The notes beneath the pieces were generated by a model, which did not search any database, had not been told where the DNA came from, and was given only the letters and a program-made list of their open reading frames with translations. A stretch of DNA of 51,310 nucleotides from Bacteroidota bacterium (GTDB lineage: Bacteria > Bacteroidota > Bacteroidia > Bacteroidales > VadinHA17). Positions 1-9,441 of this stretch are shown piece after piece; within the stretch, counting starts at the first letter, position 1, and every line of letters begins with the position of its first letter. The position numbers and the translations under genes were made by a program. The stretch covers positions 1-51,310 of the forward strand of contig DRPN01000112.1 in NCBI GenBank assembly GCA_011374625.1. Direction: 5' to 3'.

Positions 1-28
1 GCAGGCCTTTTTTCTCTGAGGGAAAGTC

Positions 29-2839
29 CTATAATGTCTTTTTCACTTCTGTTTCTTTAAACGCTTCAATGATATCTCCCACTTTGATGTCATTAAAGTT
101 TTTGATGTTCAATCCACACTCCTGACCACTTACAACTTCTTTTACATCTTCCTTGAAGCGCTTCAAAGATTCCAGTTCGCCGGTATATATGACGATACCG
201 TCTCGGATCACACGCACTTTGGATTTACGGAAGATCTTTCCTTCGGTGACAATACATCCGGCAATAGTACCAACTTTGGTTATTTTAAAGAGATCCTTTA
301 CCTCCAGTGTTCCGGTGATTTCTTCTTTTATTTCCGGCATCAGCATACCTTCCATAGCTGCTTTTAATTCCTCGATAGCATCGTAAATAATAGAATAGAG
401 GCGGATGTCAATTTCTTCCTTTTCAGCCAGTTTTCTGGCATTGACAGAAGGTCTTACCTGAAAGCCGATCACGATTGCATTGGAAGCAGCAGCCAGCAGT
501 ATGTCAGATTCGGTGATCTGCCCCACCGCTTTATGAATGATATTAACCTGTATCTCTTCGGTGGATAATTTTGTCAGGGCATCCGAGAGTACCTCCACGG
601 ATCCGTCCACATCACCTTTAATGACAATATTCAGTTCCTGGAAATTACCAATAGCAATCCTGCGCCCGATTTCATCCAGCGTAATATGTTTCTGAGCTCT
701 TAATCCCTGTTCCCTTTGCAGTTGGCTTCGTTTCAATGCGATCTCCTTGGCTTCCTTATCGCTTTCCATGACAATGAACTTGTCACCAGCCTGGGGAGCG
801 CCGTTCAATCCCAGGATCAATGCCGGCATAGAGGGGACGGCTTCTTTTATTTTCTTTCCCCGCTCATTGAACAACGCTTTCACATGGCCATAATAGCTAC
901 CTGCCAAAACGACATCTCCGACTTTCAGGGTCCCTTCCTTGACCAGAACTGTAGCCACATATCCTCTCCCCCTATCGAGGGAGGATTCAATGATCGTTCC
1001 GGAAGCAGATTTGTTAGGGTTGGCTTTCAGCTCCAGCATCTCGGCCTCCAGTAATATTTTTTCCAACAACATGTCAACATTGAGACCCTGTTTGGCGGAA
1101 ATCTCCTGACTTTGGTACTTTCCACCCCAGTCTTCCACCAACAGGTTCATATTTGCCAGTTCCTCCTTGATCTTGTCAGGATTAGCATCCGGCTTGTCTA
1201 TCTTATTAATGGCGAAAATAATAGGCACCCCGGCAGCTTGGGCATGGTTGATAGCTTCTACGGTTTGGGGCATGATTCCGTCGTCAGCAGCAATGACAAT
1301 TACCGCAATGTCGGTAATCTGAGCACCTCGGGCACGCATCGCCGTGAAGGCTTCATGACCCGGTGTGTCTAGGAAAGTAATCTTCTGGTCATCTTTCAAT
1401 GTTACGGCATAGGCTCCGATATGCTGGGTGATACCACCAGCTTCACCGGCCACCACATTCGTATTCCGTATATAGTCCAGCAATTTTGTTTTCCCATGGT
1501 CTACATGGCCCATGACTGTGACAATCGGCGGCCTTGGTTGCAGATCTTCCTCCTGGTCTTCGATTTCTTTTACTGTATCAATAATATCGGCACTGACAAA
1601 TTCCACATCATAGCCAAACTCATCTGCCACCAGTGACATGGTTTCTGCATCCAGCCGCTGGTTGATGGAAACGATAAGTCCCAGGTTCATACAGGTGGAA
1701 ATAACATCCGTAACAGGGACATTCATCATATTGGCCATTTCGTTTACCGAAACAAATTCAGTAACCTTTAAAACTTTCTTTTCTTCTTCAAGCTTTTTGA
1801 TCTCTTCCTGCTGCTTGTGGCTGATGGCTGCACGCTTTTCACGACGGTATTTGGAAGCTTTTGATTTTGTTCTGGATGTCAAACGGGCCAGGGTTTCTTT
1901 AATCTGTTTCTGAATATCTTCTTCATTAACCTCGTGTTGGGGATAACGGGATTTTCTCCCGCCTTTTTTATCCTCTTTTTTGACTTTATTATCGGAAAGA
2001 TTTACTTTTTCCTTGTCTTTGCGTATCCGTTTCCGCTTTTTCCTGTTACCTGGAACCGGAGCTTTGGACGAAGCAACCGGTTTCTTTTTGGGCTCCTCCA
2101 CAGGAAGATCAATCTTCCCAACCACCGTTGGCCCTGTAAGTTGTTCTACGTCGGATTTGTAAAAATTGTTGTCTTCCACCGGACTTTTTTCTTCGACAGA
2201 TTCAGGAATTTCTGCAACAGTCTCCTTTGGTTTCTCTTCTTCAGAAACAGATACATCCGGAGGTTGTTCTTTTTTTGTTCTTTTTGAAGCAGAAATCTCA
2301 GGAGTTTTTTCTTTTTCGGCTTTTTCTGACGCTTTAACTTCTTCTTTTTTCTTTTCAGCCGTTGGCTTTTTCTTTTCTTCTTTTTCCGGAGCTTCTTCTT
2401 TGACCAAAGATTTACTCTTTTTCTTTACCTCCAAGTCAATTTTCCCAACAATCTTTAGTTTGGCAGAAGGTTCTTTCTTTGCTTCGGCTTCAGCGGAAGA
2501 CTTAAAAGTATCTTCTTTTTCTGCGCTATGATCCTGGATGAGCAGTTCCTCTTCTTCACTCTCCTCTTCGACACTTTCTTCTGTTATAACATCATTTATG
2601 GATATGGATGATTTCTTCGGCTCTCTTGTGTAAAGCTTTACTTTTTCAGACTCTTTCTTGACCCGGGCTTCAGAGCTGTATTCGTTGGCCAGTATCATAT
2701 ATATCTCATTGGATATCTTGGAATTAGGATTCAGTTCCAGATCATACCCTTTTTTATGCAGGAATTCGATAATCGTAGAAATTCCTACATTAAATTCTCT
2801 GGCAGCTTTGCTTAATCTTATTTTTTTTTCTTCTCCCAT
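29..2839 (-). CDS. infB: Translation initiation factor IF-2
   Basis: IF-2 is the GTPase that brings initiator tRNA to the 30S subunit and promotes subunit joining. The 936-residue product has a small helical IF2_N domain at about 1-55, a long Lys/Glu-rich low-complexity linker (about 60-330), a second N-domain region (about 350-405) and then the GTPase core. The G1 loop GHVDHGKT is at 444-451, followed by G3 DTPGH and G4 NKID. The C-terminal half contains the beta-barrel domains and the fMet-tRNA-binding domain. Full length for the family. It is the last gene of rimP-nusA-infB, 72 bp after nusA. The stop lies 29 bases from the window edge and no terminator is visible there. Confidence 0.98.
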   Translation of the reverse strand: MGEEKKIRLSKAAREFNVGISTIIEFLHKKGYDLELNPNSKISNEIYMILANEYSSEARVKKESEKVKLYTREPKKSSISINDVITEESVEEESEEEELLIQDHSAEKEDTFKSSAEAEAKKEPSAKLKIVGKIDLEVKKKSKSLVKEEAPEKEEKKKPTAEKKKEEVKASEKAEKEKTPEISASKRTKKEQPPDVSVSEEEKPKETVAEIPESVEEKSPVEDNNFYKSDVEQLTGPTVVGKIDLPVEEPKKKPVASSKAPVPGNRKKRKRIRKDKEKVNLSDNKVKKEDKKGGRKSRYPQHEVNEEDIQKQIKETLARLTSRTKSKASKYRREKRAAISHKQQEEIKKLEEEKKVLKVTEFVSVNEMANMMNVPVTDVISTCMNLGLIVSINQRLDAETMSLVADEFGYDVEFVSADIIDTVKEIEDQEEDLQPRPPIVTVMGHVDHGKTKLLDYIRNTNVVAGEAGGITQHIGAYAVTLKDDQKITFLDTPGHEAFTAMRARGAQITDIAVIVIAADDGIMPQTVEAINHAQAAGVPIIFAINKIDKPDANPDKIKEELANMNLLVEDWGGKYQSQEISAKQGLNVDMLLEKILLEAEMLELKANPNKSASGTIIESSLDRGRGYVATVLVKEGTLKVGDVVLAGSYYGHVKALFNERGKKIKEAVPSMPALILGLNGAPQAGDKFIVMESDKEAKEIALKRSQLQREQGLRAQKHITLDEIGRRIAIGNFQELNIVIKGDVDGSVEVLSDALTKLSTEEIQVNIIHKAVGQITESDILLAAASNAIVIGFQVRPSVNARKLAEKEEIDIRLYSIIYDAIEELKAAMEGMLMPEIKEEITGTLEVKDLFKITKVGTIAGCIVTEGKIFRKSKVRVIRDGIVIYTGELESLKRFKEDVKEVVSGQECGLNIKNFNDIKVGDIIEAFKETEVKKTL

Positions 2840-2911
2840 AAACGATCAGCCCATATTAATCAATGTACAAAAATAGAAGTTATCTATAAACATAAAACAA
2901 TTATGTCCTTT

Positions 2912-4165
2912 TTATTCAAATTCTTCTTTTAATATTTTCTTCACTTCCTTAATCGTCTCCTCTTCCAGGTCGGTTCTTTTAATCAGCTCTTCATCCGATA
3001 ATTCAAGTACGCTCTTTGCGGTATCACAACCGATGGCTTTCAGTTCATCGAGGATCCAGGGTTCGATTTCGTCAGCAAATTCTTCCAGACTAACGTCCTC
3101 TTCTTCTTCGTCTGTTTCACGGTAAACTTCGATCTCATAACCTGTAAGCTGGCTGGCCAGCCGGATATTCAATCCGCCTTTTCCAATAGCCAGAGATACT
3201 TCGCTTGGTTTAAGATACACCTCAGCTTTTTTATCTTCTTCATTCAGCTTGATGGAGCTGATCTTGGCAGGACTAAGAGCCCGTTGTATGAATAACTGTG
3301 TATTAGTGGTGTAATTGATGACATCAATATTTTCATTTTTCAGCTCCCTGACAATCCCATGTATCCGGGATCCTTTCATCCCGACACAGGCGCCTACCGG
3401 ATCGATACGTTCATCATAGGATTCAACAGCTACTTTGGCTCTTTCTCCCGGAATACGTACGATTTTTTTAATGGTAATCAATCCGTCAAATATCTCGGGG
3501 ACCTCCAACTCGAATAAACGTTCCAGAAATACGGGTGAAGTTCTTGAGAGAATGATCAGTGGATTGTTGTTGCGCATCTCCACTTTGATGACAACGGCAC
3601 GTATTGAGTCGCCTTTCCTGAAAAAATCGGAAGGGATCTGTTCGCTTTTGGGCAGAATCAGCTCATTTCCTTCGTCATCGAGAACAAGCGTCTCTCTTTT
3701 CCAAATCTGGTAAACTTCACCGATTACAATATCACCAACACGGTCTTTGTATTTGTTGAAAACATTATTTTTCTCAAGTTCGAGAATGCGTGCAGTAAGA
3801 TTTTGTCGGAGGGAGAGAATGGCCCTGCGACCAAAATCAACCAGTTTTACCTCGTCGGTCACCTCTTCTCCCACTTCATAGTCTTCATCAATTTTCTTGG
3901 CTTCGGAAAGAGGAATCTGACGGGCCGGATCTTCAAACCGGTCATCTTCCACTACCTCTCGGTTCCTCCAAATCTCAAAGTCTCCTTTATCAATGTTAAT
4001 GATAATGTCGAAGTTCTCGTCCGTATCATATTTTTTCTTTAACATACTCCTGAATACATCTTCAAGCACACTCATCATAGTAGCGCGGTCAATGTTCTTC
4101 AATTCCTTGAATTCTGAAAAGGTATCGGACAAATTCATGCCATCCATGTTTTTCTTTGTTGCCAT
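2912..4165 (-). CDS. nusA: Transcription termination/antitermination factor NusA
   Basis: NusA binds RNA polymerase and modulates pausing, intrinsic termination and antitermination. The 417-residue product has an N-terminal polymerase-binding domain (about 1-125), an S1 domain (around 135-200), and two KH domains containing GMKGSRIHGI and AIGKGGLNIRLA. It ends in an acidic segment and one helix-hairpin-helix-like region (WILDELKAIG...). It lacks the pair of long acidic repeats seen in Escherichia coli NusA. It starts 4 bp after the rimP stop, so the genes are almost certainly cotranscribed. A second ATG lies at residue 10. NusA commonly autoregulates its operon, and the rimP leader here carries a hairpin that could take part (inference). 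Confidence 0.97.
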   Translation of the reverse strand: MATKKNMDGMNLSDTFSEFKELKNIDRATMMSVLEDVFRSMLKKKYDTDENFDIIINIDKGDFEIWRNREVVEDDRFEDPARQIPLSEAKKIDEDYEVGEEVTDEVKLVDFGRRAILSLRQNLTARILELEKNNVFNKYKDRVGDIVIGEVYQIWKRETLVLDDEGNELILPKSEQIPSDFFRKGDSIRAVVIKVEMRNNNPLIILSRTSPVFLERLFELEVPEIFDGLITIKKIVRIPGERAKVAVESYDERIDPVGACVGMKGSRIHGIVRELKNENIDVINYTTNTQLFIQRALSPAKISSIKLNEEDKKAEVYLKPSEVSLAIGKGGLNIRLASQLTGYEIEVYRETDEEEEDVSLEEFADEIEPWILDELKAIGCDTAKSVLELSDEELIKRTDLEEETIKEVKKILKEEFE

Positions 4166-4169
4166 AATC

Positions 4170-4652
4170 TTACTTTATTTCAATACTTAATCTGGCTGTT
4201 TTGATCTCCGCCAGAGGATATACAACTGTTTTTATATTGATATTCTTATCTTTTTTCTTTCTTGTCTGCCGTAAAGCAGGTTTCTTTTTTTCCTGTTCCT
4301 CCAAAGTAATTTCATCATTTTTCACAGCGATCAGTTTTCCCTGGTGCGTCTCACCATTCTTTAATTGAATCCTTATCCTCTTTCCAATGTTTTTGAAGTA
4401 TTGTGCCGGTACCGTAAAAGGGGCATCCAGACCGGGTGAGGAAACGATAAGTTCAAAATCTTCTTTTCCCCTGTCGAGATGGTTTTCGATGAACCGTGAG
4501 ATTTTTGCACACTCGTCAATAGAAATGCCCTCCATCCGATCAACAAAAACAGATATCCTATTGGAGGGGGAAACCCGGATGTCCACAATAAAAAAATCTT
4601 CACCTCCCGGATATTCACTGATAAGTTTCCCAATGTCGTCTTTTCTGATCAT
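4170..4652 (-). CDS. rimP: Ribosome maturation factor RimP
   Basis: RimP helps mature the 30S subunit. The 160-residue protein has the two-domain layout of the family: an N-terminal alpha/beta domain with the VDRMEGISIDEC and SSPGLDAPF segments typical of RimP, then a C-terminal SH3-like barrel (GKLIAVKNDEITLEEQ) interrupted by a Lys-rich insertion before the last strand. It is the first gene of the rimP-nusA-infB operon. The start is supported by a promoter about 60 bp upstream and by the absence of a better upstream ATG. Confidence 0.95.
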   Translation of the reverse strand: MIRKDDIGKLISEYPGGEDFFIVDIRVSPSNRISVFVDRMEGISIDECAKISRFIENHLDRGKEDFELIVSSPGLDAPFTVPAQYFKNIGKRIRIQLKNGETHQGKLIAVKNDEITLEEQEKKKPALRQTRKKKDKNINIKTVVYPLAEIKTARLSIEIK

Positions 4653-4667
4653 TTTATCCTAATAAAA

Positions 4668-4686
4668 CAGGGGACAATGTCCCCTG
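4668..4686 (-). promoter_or_regulatory. Leader hairpin upstream of rimP
   Basis: A perfect 8-bp inverted repeat (CAGGGGAC / GTCCCCTG) with a 3-nt loop lies in the predicted 5' UTR of rimP-nusA-infB. On the transcribed strand it is followed by TTTTATT, so it could act as a weak intrinsic terminator or a pause site 15 nt before the rimP start. Its function is inferred. Confidence 0.5.
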
Positions 4687-4710
4687 CCAGTATTCTCCTC
4701 ATTTCGGTTG

Positions 4711-4742
4711 CAAATATAAACTTTTTCCCTGGAATAAACAAA
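4711..4742 (-). promoter_or_regulatory. Promoter of rimP-nusA-infB
   Basis: On the minus strand the sequence reads TTTG, 20 nt, TATATTTG, a full match to the Bacteroidota sigma-ABfr pattern (TTTG-N19-21-TAnnTTTG). The predicted transcription start is near 4705, giving a leader of about 50 nt that contains the hairpin at 4668-4686. Confidence 0.75.
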
Positions 4743-4812
4743 TAATTCATTTTCTGTCATTAAATAAAGAAAAAAATTCTATTTTGCACCGGATAAGATT
4801 GTTGACAGACAT

Positions 4813-4820
4813 TATCTTTG
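4813..4820 (+). promoter_or_regulatory. Likely -7 element for the HD-lpxD gene pair
   Basis: TATCTTTG matches the Bacteroidota -7 consensus TAnnTTTG. It lies 25 bp before the HD-domain gene start. I see no convincing TTTG at the right distance upstream, so only the -7 element is supported. Confidence 0.5.
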
Positions 4821-4845
4821 CTGCTGGAAAAACCGGTTTAACAAC

Positions 4846-6102
4846 ATGGATAAAGGAAAAAGAAAAATCATTAACGATCCGGTATTCGGCTTTATACCGA
4901 TAACTTCACCATTGTTGTTTGACCTGCTTGAACATCCATGGGTACAACGTCTGCGGAGGATACGTCAGCTCGGGTTAACCTATCTGGTTTATCCCGGAGC
5001 CAATCATACAAGGTTCCAGCATAGTCTGGGAGCTTCCTATCTTATGGGGCAGGCCATACAATCCTTGCAAGGGAAAGAAATCCCGATTTCCGGCGAAGAA
5101 GCTTTGTCTGCATCCATTGCTATTTTGTTACATGATATTGGTCACGGTCCGTTTTCCCATGCTCTTGAAGAAACTGTTATCAAAAGACTCTCACATGAGC
5201 AACTGTCACTGTTGTTTATGCAACAACTAAACCACGAATTTGACGGACAGTTGGAAAATGCCCTGCAGATTTTTCGGGGAAAATATCATAGAAAATTCTT
5301 TAACCAGCTGATTTCCGGGCAATTGGATATGGACAGAATGGATTATCTGCAACGGGACAGTTATTTTACAGGCGTATCGGAAGGAATTATAGGGTTGGAG
5401 CGGATTATCAAGATGCTGAATGTGCAGGAGGATGAACTGGTTGTAGAAGAAAAAGGAATCTATTCCGTCGAAAAATTTGTACTGGCCAGACGACTTATGT
5501 ACTGGCAGGTTTATTTTCATAAAACCGTGGTTTCGGCCGAACAGCTATTGTTAAAGATTCTGGCCCGGGCTCACCAGCTGGCAGGAGAAGGAGAAAAACT
5601 GTTTACCACCCCGGCGTTGCACTACTTTCTTTATGATCTGTACCCTGAGAAAAATGTGAAAGACCTTACTGCCGGGGAAAGAAAAGAATTACTGTACCAT
5701 TTTTCATTGCTTGATGACAATGATATTATCACATCCGCCAAAGTATGGTCTGATTTTCCCGATCCGGTTCTTTCCATCCTATGCAACCGGCTTATCAATA
5801 GAAAACTCTTCCATGTGGAAATACAGAACCATCCTTTTGAAACAGAAAAGGTAAATGCGATCCGGAGAAAAATGATGAAAGACTATGGGTTCAGTGAAAC
5901 CGAAACGGCATTTTTTGTTTTTACCGATATGATCAGCAATTATGCCTATTCTCCAAAAGACCAACAGATAAAAATACTGAAAAAAGATGGCTCCATACAA
6001 GATATCACCAAAGTTTCGGAGATCATGGATCAAAATATTATTTCAAAGATAGAGAAAAAACATATTATATGTTACCCTAAAGAATATACTGATAAGTACT
6101 AA
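4846..6102 (+). CDS. HD-domain phosphohydrolase (dNTPase/SAMHD1-like)
   Basis: A metal-dependent HD-superfamily phosphohydrolase of 418 residues. The N-terminal part carries TRFQHSLG, then LLHDIGHGPFSH, which supply the paired metal ligands, and SGQLDMDRMDYLQRDSYFTG, a signature of the dGTPase/SAMHD1-like branch. The C-terminal half is helical and less conserved. The substrate cannot be told from sequence; dNTP hydrolysis is a family-level guess. It lies 20 bp before lpxD on the same strand, so the two are probably cotranscribed. The ATG follows a -7-like promoter element by about 25 bp. Confidence 0.85.
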   Translation: MDKGKRKIINDPVFGFIPITSPLLFDLLEHPWVQRLRRIRQLGLTYLVYPGANHTRFQHSLGASYLMGQAIQSLQGKEIPISGEEALSASIAILLHDIGHGPFSHALEETVIKRLSHEQLSLLFMQQLNHEFDGQLENALQIFRGKYHRKFFNQLISGQLDMDRMDYLQRDSYFTGVSEGIIGLERIIKMLNVQEDELVVEEKGIYSVEKFVLARRLMYWQVYFHKTVVSAEQLLLKILARAHQLAGEGEKLFTTPALHYFLYDLYPEKNVKDLTAGERKELLYHFSLLDDNDIITSAKVWSDFPDPVLSILCNRLINRKLFHVEIQNHPFETEKVNAIRRKMMKDYGFSETETAFFVFTDMISNYAYSPKDQQIKILKKDGSIQDITKVSEIMDQNIISKIEKKHIICYPKEYTDKY

Positions 6103-6122
6103 CAATCATAATCAAGCATAAA

Positions 6123-7160
6123 ATGAAATATACAGTTCAGATGATTGCGGAATACCTGAAAGGTGAAGTGGAAGGAGACGGGAACAGGGTTTTGACAGGC
6201 TTTGGTAAAATAGAAGAAGCCCGGCCGGGCGAACTCACCTTTCTGTCTAATCCGGTCTATACAAAATATGTGTATACGACAGAAGCTTCTGCTATTCTTG
6301 TAAACAAGAATTTTAAGCCTGAAAAACCGGTGCAGCCGGCCTTGATACGGGTAGATGATCCTTATGAATCCCTGGCCACGCTGCTTACCCTTGTTGAACA
6401 AAACAAACCGAAACCCGTTGGGATACATTCGCTGGCTTTTCTGGAAGAAAATGTGCAGACAGGCAATGATATCTATATCGGACCCTTTGCTTATGTGGGT
6501 CAAAATGTGAAAATCGGGAATAAGGTACGCATCTACCCCCATGTTTATGTCGGAGAAAATGTAAAGATCGGTGATGGAACCATCATTTATGCAGGCTCCC
6601 GGATTTACCAGAATACCATTATCGGGAAAAACTGTATCTTGCATGCCGGCTGTGTAATAGGATCCGACGGATTTGGTTTTGCTCCTGCCGGCAGCAAATA
6701 TGAAAAAATCCCTCAGATCGGTATTGTAGAACTGGAAGATAATGTAGAGGTAGGGTCCAACACAACCATCGACCGGGCTACCATGGGACACACCCTGATC
6801 AAGAAAGGAGTAAAACTGGACAATCTGATCCAGATAGGTCATAATGTGGTATTAGGAGATAATACCGTAATCGCTGCTCAGACAGGCATTGCCGGGTCAA
6901 CAAAAGTAGGAAAGAACTGTATGTTCGGGGGGCAAGTAGGTATCAGCGGCCATTTACAGGTGGCTGATGGGGTTAAGATTGCTGCTAAAACAGGCATTCC
7001 TTCCACGGTGAAGGAAGAAAACATGATCCTCGAGGGTATACCGGCTATGCCAAAGATTCAGTTCCAGAGATCTGTTATATACCTGAAACGCCTCCCGGAT
7101 TTATACAAAAGAATCAATGAACTCGAGAAAAAACTAAAGAAATTAACGGAGGAAGATTAA
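6123..7160 (+). CDS. lpxD: UDP-3-O-(3-hydroxyacyl)glucosamine N-acyltransferase
   Basis: LpxD adds the second 3-hydroxyacyl chain (from acyl-ACP) in lipid A synthesis in the cytoplasm. The 345-residue protein has the N-terminal uridine-binding domain (about 1-100), a left-handed beta-helix of hexapeptide repeats (about 105-300; VGENVKIGDG, IGKNCILHAG, IGSDGFGFAP) and a C-terminal helix (RINELEKKLKKL). The conserved GFGFAP and IQIGHNV segments, which include the catalytic His, are present. It starts the lpxD, lpxC-fabZ, lpxA run and lies directly after the HD gene. Confidence 0.97.
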   Translation: MKYTVQMIAEYLKGEVEGDGNRVLTGFGKIEEARPGELTFLSNPVYTKYVYTTEASAILVNKNFKPEKPVQPALIRVDDPYESLATLLTLVEQNKPKPVGIHSLAFLEENVQTGNDIYIGPFAYVGQNVKIGNKVRIYPHVYVGENVKIGDGTIIYAGSRIYQNTIIGKNCILHAGCVIGSDGFGFAPAGSKYEKIPQIGIVELEDNVEVGSNTTIDRATMGHTLIKKGVKLDNLIQIGHNVVLGDNTVIAAQTGIAGSTKVGKNCMFGGQVGISGHLQVADGVKIAAKTGIPSTVKEENMILEGIPAMPKIQFQRSVIYLKRLPDLYKRINELEKKLKKLTEED

Positions 7161-7255
7161 TTCTGATACCGGAAAATGGCGAGTCAGTTGTTTAATTTTC
7201 GATTTGTCGAATTTTTGTATCTTGCACTCGTTTTTAGAAAAACAGCACAATATTT

Positions 7256-8662
7256 ATGAGTGAGAAACAAACTACTTTAAAAGAAGCAGTTTCCCTTTCA
7301 GGAAAAGGTTTACATTCCGGTATTGACGTTACATTGACCTTTAAACCTGCACCTGCCGATCATGGATACGTATTTGTCCGTACCGATCTGACTGAAAAAC
7401 CCACAATCAAAGCACTGGCAGAACATGTTGTGGAAACGGTACGGGGGACGACCCTTGAGCAAAACGGAACCAGGGTGGCAACAATAGAGCACGTATTGGC
7501 TGCCCTTAACGGGATGCAGGTGGATAATGCCCTGATTGAAATAAACGGTCCCGAGGCTCCGATCATGGACGGTAGTTCAATCAAATATGTGGAAGCCATA
7601 AAAAAAGCAGGTATCGTTGATCTGAATGAACCCAGGAATTATTTTGAGGTCAAAGAAAAAATCTCCTATTCTGACGAAGAGCGTGGCGTTGACTTGATGA
7701 TCTATCCGGATGATCATCTTAGTATTAATGTATTGATCGACTACAACTCGAAAGTACTGGGAAACCAGTATGCCATATTAAACAACCGGAAAGAGTTTGA
7801 AACCGAGATTGCCCTATCCCGCACCTTTGTGTTTTTTCATGAGTTGGAAGGTCTGAAAAAACAAAACAAGATCAAGGGCGGAGACTTGGACAATGCTATC
7901 GTAATCCTGGATAGGAAAGTGGACCAGAAAGAGATCGACAGGATCGCCGATTTGTTTAACAAACCGCATATCAAAGCTAATTCTGAGGGAGTATTAAGCA
8001 ATGTAGAATTACATTTCCCCAACGAACCGGCCCGCCACAAACTTCTCGACCTGATGGGGGATATAGCTCTGGTAGGACAGCCCATTAAAGGAAAAATCGT
8101 GGCTACCCGTCCCGGTCATAAAGCCAATACTGAATTTGCCAGGATTATCCGCCAGGCTATCAAAAAAGCCAAGGCTCAAAAGGATATCCCGGTGTATGAC
8201 CCGAATGTGCCACCGGTGCTTGATGTTCTCGAGATTCGTAAGAGATTCCCTCACCGTTATCCGTTTTTGTTGGTGGACAAAATTATTCACCTTGATGAAG
8301 AGACTGTGATCGGCTTAAAAAATCTTACCTATAATGAGCTGTTTTTTCAAGGTCATTTTCCGGATGAGCCGGTAATGCCTGGAGTATTGCAAATCGAGTT
8401 TATGGCACAGGTGGGTGGCATGCTGGTATTGAATACCGTCCCGCATCCTGAAAATTATGGAACTTTGTTTTTAAAAATTGATAAGGTAAAATTTAAACAC
8501 AAGGTGGTACCGGGCGATACGCTTATTGCAAAAGTAGTTATGGCCGGACCTATTCGACATGGCATTATCACCGTTTTTGCCCAGGCTTTTGTGGGAAATA
8601 AGCTGGTGGCAGAAGGAGAGCTTACGGCTCAGATATATAAAAAATACGGAGATGAAAAATAA
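7256..8662 (+). CDS. lpxC/fabZ: Bifunctional UDP-3-O-acyl-GlcNAc deacetylase / 3-hydroxyacyl-ACP dehydratase (LpxC-FabZ fusion)
   Basis: Two enzymes are fused in 468 residues. Residues 1 to about 305 are LpxC, the zinc deacetylase that commits the cell to lipid A synthesis. The zinc-site segments THEHVLAAL-like (IEHVLAAL) and HKLLDLMGD are present, as is the RPGHKANTEFA segment. Residues from about 325 to 468 are FabZ, the hot-dog dehydratase of fatty acid synthesis: RFPHRYPFLLVD, then GHFPDEPVMPG with catalytic His367 and Glu371. This fusion is well known in Bacteroidota and ties two enzymes that draw on the same hydroxyacyl-ACP pool. The 3' end overlaps the lpxA start by 11 bp. Confidence 0.97.
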   Translation: MSEKQTTLKEAVSLSGKGLHSGIDVTLTFKPAPADHGYVFVRTDLTEKPTIKALAEHVVETVRGTTLEQNGTRVATIEHVLAALNGMQVDNALIEINGPEAPIMDGSSIKYVEAIKKAGIVDLNEPRNYFEVKEKISYSDEERGVDLMIYPDDHLSINVLIDYNSKVLGNQYAILNNRKEFETEIALSRTFVFFHELEGLKKQNKIKGGDLDNAIVILDRKVDQKEIDRIADLFNKPHIKANSEGVLSNVELHFPNEPARHKLLDLMGDIALVGQPIKGKIVATRPGHKANTEFARIIRQAIKKAKAQKDIPVYDPNVPPVLDVLEIRKRFPHRYPFLLVDKIIHLDEETVIGLKNLTYNELFFQGHFPDEPVMPGVLQIEFMAQVGGMLVLNTVPHPENYGTLFLKIDKVKFKHKVVPGDTLIAKVVMAGPIRHGIITVFAQAFVGNKLVAEGELTAQIYKKYGDEK

Positions 8663-9428
8663 GCTTTCGGATATTCACCCCAATGCTGTTATTGGGAAGA
8701 ATGTTTCCATTGGGCCTTTCAGTTCAGTCGCCGATAATGTTCAAATAGGGGAAGGTACCTGGATCGGACCCAATGTGACCATCATGGAAGGGACACGTAT
8801 CGGGAAAAACTGTCGTATTTTTCCGGGAGCCGTGATTGGAGCTATTCCTCAGGATCTGAAGTTTGAGGGCGAAAACACTACGGTGGAGATAGGAGATAAT
8901 ACAACCGTACGCGAGTTTGTTACAATAAACCGTGGCACCAAGGCAACCTGGAAAACCGTTGTGGGCAACTACACCTTGCTGATGGCCTACGTGCATATTG
9001 CCCATGACTGTGAGGTAGGAAGCCATTGTATCCTGGTGAACAATGCTTCCCTGGCCGGAGAGGTGAAAGTGCACGACTGGGCTATTCTGGCCGGAGGAAC
9101 CCTGGTACATCAGTTTGTCCACATCGGTGCCCATGTGATGGTGGGTGGCGGAGCCAAGGTGAGAAAAGATGTACCCCCTTTCATCAAAGCCGACCGCGAT
9201 CCGCTCAGTTATATGGGGATTAATTCTGTAGGCCTCCGCCGGCGCGGTTTTCCTGTCGAAAAAATCAATGAAATCCTTGATATTTACCGTACCATCTATC
9301 TGAAAGGATTAACCGTATCCCAGGCGCTTGAATCCATAGAAAAAGAATATGAGCCCTCTGCGGAAAGGGACGAGATCCTCGGTTTCATCCGTAACTCAAA
9401 GCGGGGAATCATACGAAGCGGAGTATAA
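8652..9428 (+). CDS. lpxA: UDP-GlcNAc acyltransferase
   Basis: LpxA performs the first acylation of lipid A synthesis. The 258-residue product is mostly left-handed beta-helix hexapeptide repeats (IGKNVSIGPF, IGEGTWIGPN, IGKNCRIFPG) with the LpxA-specific VTINRGT and MAYVHIAHDC segments, the latter holding the catalytic His, then a helical C-terminal domain (RRRGFPVEKINEI). The frame opens further upstream inside fabZ, but the ATG at 8652 gives normal family length and overlaps the fabZ stop by 11 bp, as expected for a coupled pair. It converges with thiL, with only 13 bp between the stops. Confidence 0.96.
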   Translation: MKNKLSDIHPNAVIGKNVSIGPFSSVADNVQIGEGTWIGPNVTIMEGTRIGKNCRIFPGAVIGAIPQDLKFEGENTTVEIGDNTTVREFVTINRGTKATWKTVVGNYTLLMAYVHIAHDCEVGSHCILVNNASLAGEVKVHDWAILAGGTLVHQFVHIGAHVMVGGGAKVRKDVPPFIKADRDPLSYMGINSVGLRRRGFPVEKINEILDIYRTIYLKGLTVSQALESIEKEYEPSAERDEILGFIRNSKRGIIRSGV

Positions 9429-9441
9429 TCGGTTTATTTTT

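Noticed and set aside
1934-2531. Several plus-strand frames opposite the infB linker
   Set aside because: They mirror the Lys/Glu-rich low-complexity linker of IF-2, which gives long open Phe/Ser-rich frames on the other strand.
6099-6842. A 247-codon minus-strand frame opposite lpxD
   Set aside because: lpxD on the other strand is complete with conserved motifs; the antisense translation is rich in Phe and Tyr from hexapeptide codons and matches nothing.
7201-7240. Possible promoter in front of lpxC-fabZ (TATCTTGC)
   Set aside because: It misses one base of the -7 consensus and has no -33 element at the right distance; the genes could be read from upstream.
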